Below are positions 50,363-57,465 of a stretch of DNA of 62,529 nt, one piece after another. The notes under the pieces were generated by a model. The model was not told where the DNA came from and searched no databases. It saw only the letters and a program-made list of their open reading frames with translations. This DNA is from Polaromonas sp. (lineage in GTDB: Bacteria > Pseudomonadota > Gammaproteobacteria > Burkholderiales > Burkholderiaceae_C). The translations under genes were made by a program, and so were the position numbers. Location: NCBI RefSeq assembly GCF_016185115.1, contig NZ_JACPOF010000029.1:1-62529 (forward strand), read 5' to 3'. Within the stretch, counting starts at the first letter, position 1, and each line of letters opens with the position of its first letter.

Positions 50363-52084
50363 TCATGGGGCTCTATGCCCTGGGCTGGCCTGATCTGATG
50401 CCTTCAATGCATTCTGCGTGATCGCCGAGAGGGTTCCGCGCGTGGTGATGACCTCCGGGTCCAGCATGATTTCAATCACGGTGCCCTCGTCGCGCCCCAG
50501 CGCCGCCAGCAGTTCCGCTTCGAACGCATCCGTGCGCGTGATGCGCACACCCGCATAGCCATAGGCCCGCGCCAGCGCCGCAAAGTCGGGGTTCTGCAGG
50601 TGCGATCCACTTTCATGCTCTGGATACTCCCGCTCCTGGTGCATGCGTATCGTGCCGTACATGCCGTTGTTGAGCAGCACGATGATGGTCTTTGCCCCGT
50701 GCTGCACGGCTGTTGCCAGCTCCTGGCCGTTCATCAAAAAATCGCCATCCCCCGCAATCGTGAACACCACACGCCCTGTCGTGATGGCCGCTGCAATGCC
50801 TGCGGGCACGCCGTAACCCATGGCGCCCACGGTAGGTGCAAGTTGCGTCTTGAAGCCCTTGGCCAGGCCGTGATGTTTGAAGAAGCGATGCACCCAGCTG
50901 GCAAAGTTGCCTGCGCCATTGGTCAGCACGGCATCGTCCGGCAGATGTTTCTGCAGCAGCCCGACGATGGCGGGCATGTCGATATCTCCGGGCAGCTTCT
51001 GCGGTTCAAGGTTGGCCAGGTAGTCTTCATTCGCGGACGCAGTCCACGCCTCCCATGGCAATGACACCGGTGCTGTCAGCACCTCCAGGGAACGCGCAGC
51101 GGCATTCATGGTCGCGTTGATGGCCAGGTCAGCCTGGTATACGCGGTTGAGTTCTTCCGCGCTCGAATGGATGTGGACCAGCTTCTGCCTGGGCCGTGGC
51201 GCTTCCAGCAGGGTGTAGTTGTTGGTTGTCATCTCACCCAGCCTGGGGCCTATGGCGATGATGAGGTCGCTGGCCTTGACGCGAGCCGCCAGCTTGGGGT
51301 TCAGGCCTATGCCGACATCTCCCGCATAGAGCGGATGATGGTTGTCAAAGGTGTCCTGGAAACGAAAGGCATTGCCCACCGGCAGCTTCCAGTTCTCGGC
51401 AAAGCGTTGCAGCGCCTGCGCGGCCTGCGGTGTCCAGCCACCGCCACCGGCAATCACCAGCGGCTGTTTTGAGGCCAGCAGCATTTCACGCAAGGTTCGC
51501 AATGACCCGGGGTCGCTCCAGGCCTGCACCGCCTCCACGCGCGGCAGGGGCTCTGCATCGGTCATGCGGGTGAGCATGTCTTCGGGCAACACCAGCACGA
51601 CAGGGCCCGGCCTGCCGTTCATGGCGGTGGCGAAGGCGCGGGCAATATATTCCGGAATCCGGTCCGCATCGTCGATGCGCTCCACGCGTTTGGCAAACCC
51701 TTTGGTGCTGGGGCCAAAGAAACTGAAGTAATCGACTTCCTGGAACGCCTCACGGTCACGGCAATCGCTGGCCACATCGCCGACCAGCAGCACCATGGGG
51801 GTCGAGTCCTGGAAGGCCGTATGAACGCCTATGGATGCATTGGTAGCGCCTGGGCCGCGCGTCACCATACACACGCCGGGCCGGTTGGTCAGCTTGCCAT
51901 GCGCCTCGGCCATGTAGGCCGCCCCGCCCTCCTGGCGGCAGATCACAAATTTGATCTGGTCACGGCGCGCGTGCAGGCCATCCAGCACAGCCAGGTAGCT
52001 TTCACCTGGAACGCCAAACGCATGAGTTACGCCCTGGGCCAGGAGGCAGTCAACAAGAAGATGGCCCGCAAGTTTTGAAGTCAT
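50363..52084 (-). CDS. Thiamine-pyrophosphate enzyme, acetolactate synthase-like
   Basis: 573 residues from the ATG at 52084. Three domains: N-terminal pyrimidine-binding with catalytic Glu in ICRQEGGAAYMAEAHGK; a central FAD/nucleotide-like domain; and C-terminal TPP-binding with GDGDFLMNGQELAT through LLNNGMYGT. It resembles IlvB-type enzymes but stands alone, with no small regulatory subunit, and ends in a non-family tail. It could be an acetolactate synthase-like, oxalyl-CoA- or benzoylformate-type decarboxylase; the substrate is not clear. Its upstream region contains two copies of a dispersed repeat. Confidence 0.85.
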   Translation of the reverse strand: MTSKLAGHLLVDCLLAQGVTHAFGVPGESYLAVLDGLHARRDQIKFVICRQEGGAAYMAEAHGKLTNRPGVCMVTRGPGATNASIGVHTAFQDSTPMVLLVGDVASDCRDREAFQEVDYFSFFGPSTKGFAKRVERIDDADRIPEYIARAFATAMNGRPGPVVLVLPEDMLTRMTDAEPLPRVEAVQAWSDPGSLRTLREMLLASKQPLVIAGGGGWTPQAAQALQRFAENWKLPVGNAFRFQDTFDNHHPLYAGDVGIGLNPKLAARVKASDLIIAIGPRLGEMTTNNYTLLEAPRPRQKLVHIHSSAEELNRVYQADLAINATMNAAARSLEVLTAPVSLPWEAWTASANEDYLANLEPQKLPGDIDMPAIVGLLQKHLPDDAVLTNGAGNFASWVHRFFKHHGLAKGFKTQLAPTVGAMGYGVPAGIAAAITTGRVVFTIAGDGDFLMNGQELATAVQHGAKTIIVLLNNGMYGTIRMHQEREYPEHESGSHLQNPDFAALARAYGYAGVRITRTDAFEAELLAALGRDEGTVIEIMLDPEVITTRGTLSAITQNALKASDQASPGHRAP

Positions 52085-52111
52085 GCGGCTTATTGTGCCG
52101 CTGGAATGTGG

Positions 52112-52158
52112 CCCCCACGTTCGCCCACTGCGTGTGGCTCTCTGCCCCCCGAGGGGGC
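52112..52158 (+). repeat. GC-rich palindromic repeat, copy 1 upstream of the TPP enzyme
   Basis: This 47-bp unit is identical to 52215-52261. It runs from CCCCCACGTTCGCCCACTGC through GTGTGGCTCTCTG to the palindrome-like core GCCCCCCGAGGGGGC. The same core and spacing recur inside copA at 57811 and 59056, so this is a dispersed family. Confidence 0.9.
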
Positions 52159-52214
52159 CGCCCGCCTGTGGCCCGGCAAAGCCGGTTCCACGGCTCGAGC
52201 TTGCAAGAGAAAGA

Positions 52215-52297
52215 CCCCCACGTTCGCCCACTGCGTGTGGCTCTCTGCCCCCCGAGGGGGCTGGCCTTGCTTGGGGCGGCCCTGCGCTGCGGCCCTT
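52215..52297 (+). repeat. GC-rich palindromic repeat, copy 2 (longer)
   Basis: The first 47 bp equal 52112-52158. After the GCCCCCCGAGGGGGC core it continues with GCCTTGCTTGGGGCGGCCC, the right-hand half also seen in both copA copies. The copies lie between the TPP enzyme gene and the small acidic protein gene, within its leader. Confidence 0.9.
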
Positions 52298-52306
52298 GAC
52301 CCGCGC

Positions 52307-52615
52307 CTACTCTGGTGTGCTGCTGTCCCCGTCATCGCCGCCAGCCTCGAGCGCCTGCCGGGCAAGCTCTTCTTCGCTGAGCGGCGGAGCATGTTCAAGG
52401 GCCGCGAGTTCTTCAAGAAACTCGGGTGTCGGCTCTTCATGCTCCAGCAAGACCTCTTCCAGTTTTTGTTTCCCCGTCTCCACATGCACGGATGGCGAAT
52501 GGAGTTCGGTTGGTGGTACGGGAAATTTCTCGCCAAGCGCAAACTTCAGTTCCTCGGCTTTTTCATCTACCCAGGCTGCAAAATTACCGTCTTTGGGGGT
52601 ATTGGAATCATTCAT
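52307..52615 (-). CDS. Small acidic protein of unknown function
   Basis: 102 residues, rich in Glu/Asp and Pro (PPLSEEELARQALEAGGDDGD at the end), with an N-terminal WVDEKAEELKFALGEKF helix. No membrane segment or known motif. I do not recognise the family; the composition and a start with a good GGAGTTCC-type ribosome-binding site suggest a real cytosolic protein. It precedes the TPP enzyme on the same strand but the two are separated by repeats. Confidence 0.6.
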   Translation of the reverse strand: MNDSNTPKDGNFAAWVDEKAEELKFALGEKFPVPPTELHSPSVHVETGKQKLEEVLLEHEEPTPEFLEELAALEHAPPLSEEELARQALEAGGDDGDSSTPE

Positions 52616-52645
52616 GGGAACTCCTTTTTATGTCGTGCCGGTCAC

Positions 52646-52667
52646 CAGGGCCTGATGGCAGGCCCTG
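52646..52667. repeat. Perfect 9-bp hairpin upstream of the small acidic protein gene
   Basis: CAGGGCCTG and CAGGCCCTG pair around the loop ATGG. It lies 30 bp upstream of the 52615 start and would be in its leader RNA. There is no T-run. The rest of 52616-52888 shows no gene. Confidence 0.5.
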
Positions 52668-52888
52668 ACCATTACATTGCGCCATGGATATGCAAGGCGT
52701 AAGGCAATGGCTTGAATCATTTCACCAAAGCTTGCCGCCGTCCACCCTGAACGGCTACTGCGAGATAGAAATATTCCCGACCGGCCCGTCGTGGCCGCGT
52801 GACCATTCCAGGTGATGGACGCCAAATCCCCAGGCACAAGAGTGCCGTCTGAAGCCGTCAGCGAGCAGAGGCGCGGTATAAACACCGC

Positions 52889-53791
52889 ATGAACCATTCC
52901 CCCGCCGCCAACCGCCGCGGTATCTTTTTCATGGTGAGCGGCACCGCCAGCTTTGTGGCCAACGATGCCCTCGTCAAGTTTGCAAGCCAGAGCATGCCCA
53001 GCTCACAGCTCATTTTTATTCGGGGCGCACTGTCTGTGCTGTTGATACTGGCCGTCGCTTATGCCTTGCGCACCCCGGTGCGTGTGCCGTCAGGCACGCG
53101 CGGCTGGGTCACCGGCCGGGCACTTGTGGATGCGCTGGCGACCATGTTGTATCTCGGCTCGCTGTTTCACCTGCCGATTGCCAACGCGATAGCCATCACG
53201 CTGGCCGCGCCGCTGTTCATGACGTTGTTTGCCGCCGTCTTCCTGGGCGAGCGGGTCAACACGGCGCGCTGGCTGGCTGTAGGTGCCGGGTTCACCGGCG
53301 TGCTGCTGGTGGTTCAGCCGCGTGCGGATGGCTTCAATTACTACGCTTTGGTATGCCTGCTGGCGGCGCTTTGCCATGCCTCACGCGACCTGATGACGCG
53401 CCGCATCGACGCCGGTGTGCCGTCCATCATCGTCACACTGACCACGGCGCTGGCCGTCACGGCCCTGTCGGGCGGTTTGACGCTGGCGCAGACATGGCAG
53501 CCCTTCAGCGGGTTTGAATTCGGCGTGCTGCTGCTTGCAGCGGCGTTTCTGGCTGCAGGTTATTACCTGACGGTCTGCAGCATGCGGTTTGGCGAGCTGT
53601 CGGTGGTCGGCCCCTTCCGCTACAGCGGCATTATTTTTGCGCTGGTGCTGGGCTACCTGGGCTGGCGCGACATACCCAACGTCATCGCCTGGTGCGGCAT
53701 CGCCCTGCTGGTGGGCTCAGGCCTCTACATGCTGCGGGGTAACAAGCCAGGCACACCAGCCCAAAACGAGGCTGACACACCCCTGGCCTGA
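52889..53791 (+). CDS. EamA/DMT-family transporter
   Basis: 300 residues with ten hydrophobic segments in two EamA repeats (about 10-140 and 150-290), the drug/metabolite transporter layout. Conserved features are FVANDALVKFAS at the start and GERVNTARWLAVGAGFTGVLLVV at the end of repeat 1. Substrate unknown. Its stop lies 10 bp from that of the converging MFS gene. Confidence 0.88.
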   Translation: MNHSPAANRRGIFFMVSGTASFVANDALVKFASQSMPSSQLIFIRGALSVLLILAVAYALRTPVRVPSGTRGWVTGRALVDALATMLYLGSLFHLPIANAIAITLAAPLFMTLFAAVFLGERVNTARWLAVGAGFTGVLLVVQPRADGFNYYALVCLLAALCHASRDLMTRRIDAGVPSIIVTLTTALAVTALSGGLTLAQTWQPFSGFEFGVLLLAAAFLAAGYYLTVCSMRFGELSVVGPFRYSGIIFALVLGYLGWRDIPNVIAWCGIALLVGSGLYMLRGNKPGTPAQNEADTPLA

Positions 53792-53801
53792 AAAAAGCCC
53801 C

Positions 53802-55037
53802 TCAGGCCGGGACAAGCGCCGTGCGACGCACACGCCGCACATTGAAGGCGCTGGCAATCAGCACACCCTGCACCAGCGCCAGGCCCAGCAGCACGCCGCG
53901 GTACTGGCCGTGGTCCATCATCAGGCCGAAGATCAACGGCGACACCGCGCTGCCGATGTCCAGCCCCGCATAGACCACGCCATAAACGCGGCCGGAGGCG
54001 TTGTCAGGCGTCGAGCGCTTGACCAGCAAATCACGCGACGGGCCGGCCATACCCGATGCAAACCCCATCAGGCCGAACAGCACAGGCACCACCCAGGCCG
54101 GGTAGCTGCCCAGGGCCAGCAACAAGGCAACGCCCGCCGCCAGTCCAAAACCTATACCCACGATGCGCTCACAACGCGACGGGTCTGAGGCCAGGAAGCC
54201 GCCCAGCACCATGCCGCCTGCGCTGCACAGCATGTAAATCGTCAGGCAGCTGGCGACCAGCGCAATCGGCATCTCGTGCAGGTGGCGTGCAGCTTCAGGG
54301 GCAAAAGCCTGCACCACACCCAGCGCGATGGCGTACCAGAAGAAGAAGGCAAAACACATCCACACGGCGGGTATCTTCAGGAAACCGAAGCTGCTGTCCT
54401 GTGCGGCCACGCCTTTGGCAGGCGCTTCAACCTTGAGGTGCAGGTGCCCGCGGTTGACCAGCAGCACGGCCAGCACGCCAAAGGCCAGCACACCGGCGGC
54501 CACCAGCGCCACGCGCCAGGAGAATGCCACCGTCAGCGGCACCAGCATGGCAGGCGCCAGCGCCCAGCCCAGGCTGCCGGTGATGCCGTGCACGCTGTAG
54601 GCGTGTCCCAGGCGCGGCGCACTGACCTTGCGGTTGAGCAGCGTGTAGTCGACCGGGTGAAACACGCCATTGCCGATACCGCCTATGACCGAGAAGACCG
54701 CCAGCATCCAGTAACTGTGGCTGGCTGCATAACCAAAGGCAGACACGCCTATCAGCGCCAGCCCGGCAAACAGGATGGGGCGCGGCCCGAAGCGGTCAAC
54801 CACAAAGCCGGAAGCCGCCTGCACGCCGCAGGACACTGCGAAAAAGATGGTCATGAGCAGCCCCAGCTCGGCATAGCTGACGTTGAACTCGGTCTTCAGC
54901 CAGGGGAACAGCGGCGCCAGCAGCAACTGGCTGAAATGGCTGACCATGTGGGCTGCACCCACCAGGCCGATCACACCGGCGTCGTTGCGCAGAGGCACTG
55001 GGCCGGAGGGGAAGTTCATCGTGCTTGAAGTAGTCAT
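53802..55037 (-). CDS. Major facilitator superfamily transporter
   Basis: 411 residues from the ATG at 55037. Twelve predicted helices; the loop 2-3 motif reads GFVVDRFGPRPILFAG, a good MFS signature. GGIGNGVFHPVDYTLLNRKV in helix 4-5 is typical of a fosmidomycin-resistance-like subgroup. The gene is divergent from an AraC-type regulator with 92 bp between, so regulation by it is probable. Substrate unknown. Confidence 0.88.
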   Translation of the reverse strand: MTTSSTMNFPSGPVPLRNDAGVIGLVGAAHMVSHFSQLLLAPLFPWLKTEFNVSYAELGLLMTIFFAVSCGVQAASGFVVDRFGPRPILFAGLALIGVSAFGYAASHSYWMLAVFSVIGGIGNGVFHPVDYTLLNRKVSAPRLGHAYSVHGITGSLGWALAPAMLVPLTVAFSWRVALVAAGVLAFGVLAVLLVNRGHLHLKVEAPAKGVAAQDSSFGFLKIPAVWMCFAFFFWYAIALGVVQAFAPEAARHLHEMPIALVASCLTIYMLCSAGGMVLGGFLASDPSRCERIVGIGFGLAAGVALLLALGSYPAWVVPVLFGLMGFASGMAGPSRDLLVKRSTPDNASGRVYGVVYAGLDIGSAVSPLIFGLMMDHGQYRGVLLGLALVQGVLIASAFNVRRVRRTALVPA

Positions 55038-55129
55038 GGGCTTATCGTAGTATTTGCGGTCCGCGCTGAAATGCGACAAATAGCCAAGAATCGTCGAATT
55101 TCAGACAACCAGCCAATACATCCAGACTC

Positions 55130-55966
55130 ATGCCCCGCGCCCAGCCACTCCAATACATGCCCGTCGGCGATACCGACAGCTTCACGCCTCATACGAAGCG
55201 CCCGGTACGCGTGCGCGCCCGCACCATGGCGGCGGACACGCACTTCGAGCCGCATTCACACGCCTGGGCGCAACTGGCCTACTGCGCGGTCGGCATCGTG
55301 CAGGTCACGTCTGAACAGACACAGGCGGGCGGAGACCAGGTCACCTACATCGTGCCGCCCTCGCGCGCAGTATGGATCGCCCCTGGGGCCAAACACCACA
55401 TCACAGTGCTGGAGGCGGCCGAGTTCCGCACCCTTTATATGGATGCCAGCGTCACGCCCAAAGGCTGGAGCGGCTGCCGCATGATCGTGGTCTCACCGCT
55501 GCTGCGCGAGACAATCCAGGCACTCGACGCCCCGGCGACTGCACCACTGCCCGCCGCCCGGGAGCAACTGCTGACCCGGCTGACACTCGACGAGATCGAG
55601 CGCGCCGACATCCAGGCGCTGGGCGTGCCACTGCCGCACCCGCAAACCGGCGACAAGCGCCTGCGCGCGCTGTGCGAGGCGGTGATGCGCGCGCCGTCCG
55701 AGCGCGCCACGCTGGCCGAATGGGCGGCCGACATAGGCGCCAGCGAACGGACAGCCGCCAGACTGTTCCGGGACGAGCTGGGCCTGAGCTACCAGCAGTG
55801 GCGACAGCAGGCCATACTCGCGCACGCCCTGCCGCTACTGGCGCGCGGCCAGTCCATCAGCACAGTGGCCGCTGCCAGCGGTTACGCCAGCGACAGCGCC
55901 TTCTCGGCGATGTTCAAGTCAGCGATGGGGCAATCACCCAGCCATTTCCAGCATCGTGGCAGCTGA
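55130..55966 (+). CDS. AraC-family transcriptional regulator with cupin-like sensor
   Basis: 278 residues. The N-terminal cupin-like ligand domain (HFEPHSHAWAQLAYCAVG, PSRAVWIAPGAKHHI) precedes a C-terminal double helix-turn-helix (LAEWAADIGASERTAARLF, then ISTVAAASGYASDSAFSAMFK). This is the NimR-like subgroup that usually controls a neighbouring MFS efflux gene, here the divergent one at 53802-55037. It is followed by a dispersed repeat. Confidence 0.9.
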   Translation: MPRAQPLQYMPVGDTDSFTPHTKRPVRVRARTMAADTHFEPHSHAWAQLAYCAVGIVQVTSEQTQAGGDQVTYIVPPSRAVWIAPGAKHHITVLEAAEFRTLYMDASVTPKGWSGCRMIVVSPLLRETIQALDAPATAPLPAAREQLLTRLTLDEIERADIQALGVPLPHPQTGDKRLRALCEAVMRAPSERATLAEWAADIGASERTAARLFRDELGLSYQQWRQQAILAHALPLLARGQSISTVAAASGYASDSAFSAMFKSAMGQSPSHFQHRGS

Positions 55967-55990
55967 TCTGCGCTGGCTTGACGCCCGACT

Positions 55991-56090
55991 GCTATTTATT
56001 TCGTAGCTGCTCACGTACGTATTTATTGGCCTGCAGCCGTTTTAGGTGCCTGAAAATGGCCTTTTTCAGGTGTTTTTGGTCAATTTTTTG
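55991..56090 (+). repeat. Dispersed repeat, copy B (partner at 21711-21803)
   Basis: Shares TAGCTGCTCACGTACGTATT, TTATTGGCCTGCAGCCGTTTT and an AAATGGCC stretch with copy A, same orientation. This copy can also form an 8-bp hairpin, CCTGAAAA with TTTTCAGG, followed by TGTTTTT, so it may act as the araC terminator. Confidence 0.75.
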
Positions 56091-56144
56091 CCCCGAACAT
56101 CGCCCAAAACCCAAAAAGTTAAGTTCCATATTAACTTTTGAAGT

Positions 56145-56168
56145 ATTTTTAACGTATACGTTAAAAAT
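56145..56168. repeat. 24-bp perfect palindrome in an AT-rich patch
   Basis: The centre AACGTATACGTT is extended by TTTTT plus one more base on each side to a 24-bp uninterrupted perfect palindrome. A second dyad lies just before it: AAAAGTTAA (56114-56122) with TTAACTTTT (56131-56139). Both are in the convergent gap between araC and the DUF1272 gene. A high-affinity operator, a terminator or a recombination site are all possible. Confidence 0.85.
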
Positions 56169-56212
56169 CATGGTTTTTGGCCTGCATGACCCGGATACCC
56201 TGTCCGGGGAAC

Positions 56213-56458
56213 TCAGCCGACCGCGCAGCCGCCCGGCTTGTAGACGCGCTCGACAGATGCAGGAAACTTCGCCAGCTTGTCCGCAGGCCGGCGCGGCCGG
56301 GTCACCAGCTCTCCACCGCAATTCGGGCACTTGCCCTTGAGTTTGTCTTCCGCGCAGCTTGAGCAGAAGGTGCATTCAAAAGTACAGATGCGGGCATCCG
56401 TCGAATCTGGCGGGAGGTCCTTGTTGCAGCATTCGCAGCCGGGCCGGAGTTGAAGCAT
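56213..56458 (-). CDS. DUF1272-type small cysteine-rich protein
   Basis: 81 residues starting MLQLRPGCECCNKDLPPDST, with Cys pairs in CECC, CTFECTFCSSC and CPNC, a zinc-ribbon-like arrangement that I recognise as the DUF1272 family. The cysteine spacing suggests two metal sites. Function unknown. It forms a single-gene unit between the AT-rich palindrome and the XRE gene. Confidence 0.85.
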   Translation of the reverse strand: MLQLRPGCECCNKDLPPDSTDARICTFECTFCSSCAEDKLKGKCPNCGGELVTRPRRPADKLAKFPASVERVYKPGGCAVG

Positions 56459-56595
56459 GGGCGTGTCCTTAAAACCAAGAGAAGCTGATAGATAAGCCCT
56501 GTTATGTCGTATGAGCAGGCTCGCCAAGCAACACCTAGTCATTAAGCCATTGCATCGGACGCTACAAAAATCATCACAGAAAAGCCGCTGAGAAA

Positions 56596-57282
56596 TTAGC
56601 CTAACTGCACTGCTTTGGGCGTGGCGAATTCGGTAAGTTCTTGACCTAGTTTGCATGCCACCACATAAAGCGCTTCGGCGGTAAAAGGTTGGGCTCCAAG
56701 GGCGCTCGTGAAGGCCACCTTCCGTGTCGCAAAGCAAAGGGACACTTGAAGTCCTTTTAGGGCCTTTATATGCTCATCCATGGCATCATAAATTTCGAAC
56801 TTGTCTAGCTCCGAGTACATATCCTTGCAGTCCCGATATTCGCGAAAGTAGTCTATGAGCTCTGCGAATCGCTCATCAGCTTCCCGGGACAATTCGATTG
56901 CCGGCGTAGACATATCCATCATGGTCATTTCTACTAGCTTCGCGAGCTCTTTTCCTGACCCTATGGGTTGCGCTTTAAGAGTAATGTGGTCTTTTGCAAA
57001 TTGTTCTTGCTGGGCTTTTTGCTCTTCCGCGTCGGGGATGCTGAAAGGCTTGTTGAGAGCATCAATGTCCTCAAATTCAAAAGCGCGGGCCAACGCACGA
57101 CGGGTGTCTATGGAAGAGGCCTTGCCCTCCTCAACTCTTTGAACCGTCCGGCAGCTCAATCCCGAAATAGACGAAAGCTGCTCTTGCGACCATTGGCGTG
57201 TTTCACGGAAAAACTTAATAAGAAAAGCCAGTTCCGCCAATGTGAGCATGCGAGGGGGTTTGGTTTGTTCAGCAGTAGTCAT
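56596..57282 (-). CDS. XRE-family regulator with unknown C-terminal domain
   Basis: 228 residues. The N-terminal helix-turn-helix (about 14-70) has WSQEQLSSISGLSCRTVQRVEEG. The C-terminal 150 residues are helical and acidic and not recognised. Codon use and base composition are clearly AT-richer than the genes around it, suggesting horizontal acquisition. It is isolated on its strand; an inverted-repeat-bounded AT-rich stretch lies upstream and probably contains its promoter. Confidence 0.8.
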   Translation of the reverse strand: MTTAEQTKPPRMLTLAELAFLIKFFRETRQWSQEQLSSISGLSCRTVQRVEEGKASSIDTRRALARAFEFEDIDALNKPFSIPDAEEQKAQQEQFAKDHITLKAQPIGSGKELAKLVEMTMMDMSTPAIELSREADERFAELIDYFREYRDCKDMYSELDKFEIYDAMDEHIKALKGLQVSLCFATRKVAFTSALGAQPFTAEALYVVACKLGQELTEFATPKAVQLG

Positions 57283-57306
57283 CTAAAACTCCGTCAGTGG
57301 TTTGGT

Positions 57307-57461
57307 TGATGACACAAGTGTTAACTTTATGGCCTAGAAAAAACACGACAGGAACACGACAGCAAGACGACACCTCAATGAGAACAAAATTTCAGGCTAA
57401 AAAATATGCTCCTTTGAACTCTTATAAGTTAATTTCCCCATAAATATACGTTGTGTCATCA
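57307..57461. repeat. 155-bp AT-rich stretch bounded by 11-bp inverted repeats
   Basis: TGATGACACAA at 57307-57317 is the exact reverse complement of TTGTGTCATCA at 57451-57461. Between them is AT-rich DNA without a gene. The stretch lies between the XRE gene start and the copA stop. It could be two operator sites for the XRE protein or the terminal repeats of a miniature mobile element; no target duplication is visible. Confidence 0.6.
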
Positions 57462-57465
57462 CATT

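Noticed and set aside
52628..52897. 89-codon minus-strand frame before the EamA gene
   Set aside because: No ribosome-binding site, low conservation appearance, and it covers a hairpin and the EamA promoter region.
55992..56375. 127-codon minus-strand frame downstream of araC
   Set aside because: It runs through the dispersed repeat and the AT-rich palindromes and overlaps the well-supported DUF1272 gene; no family features.
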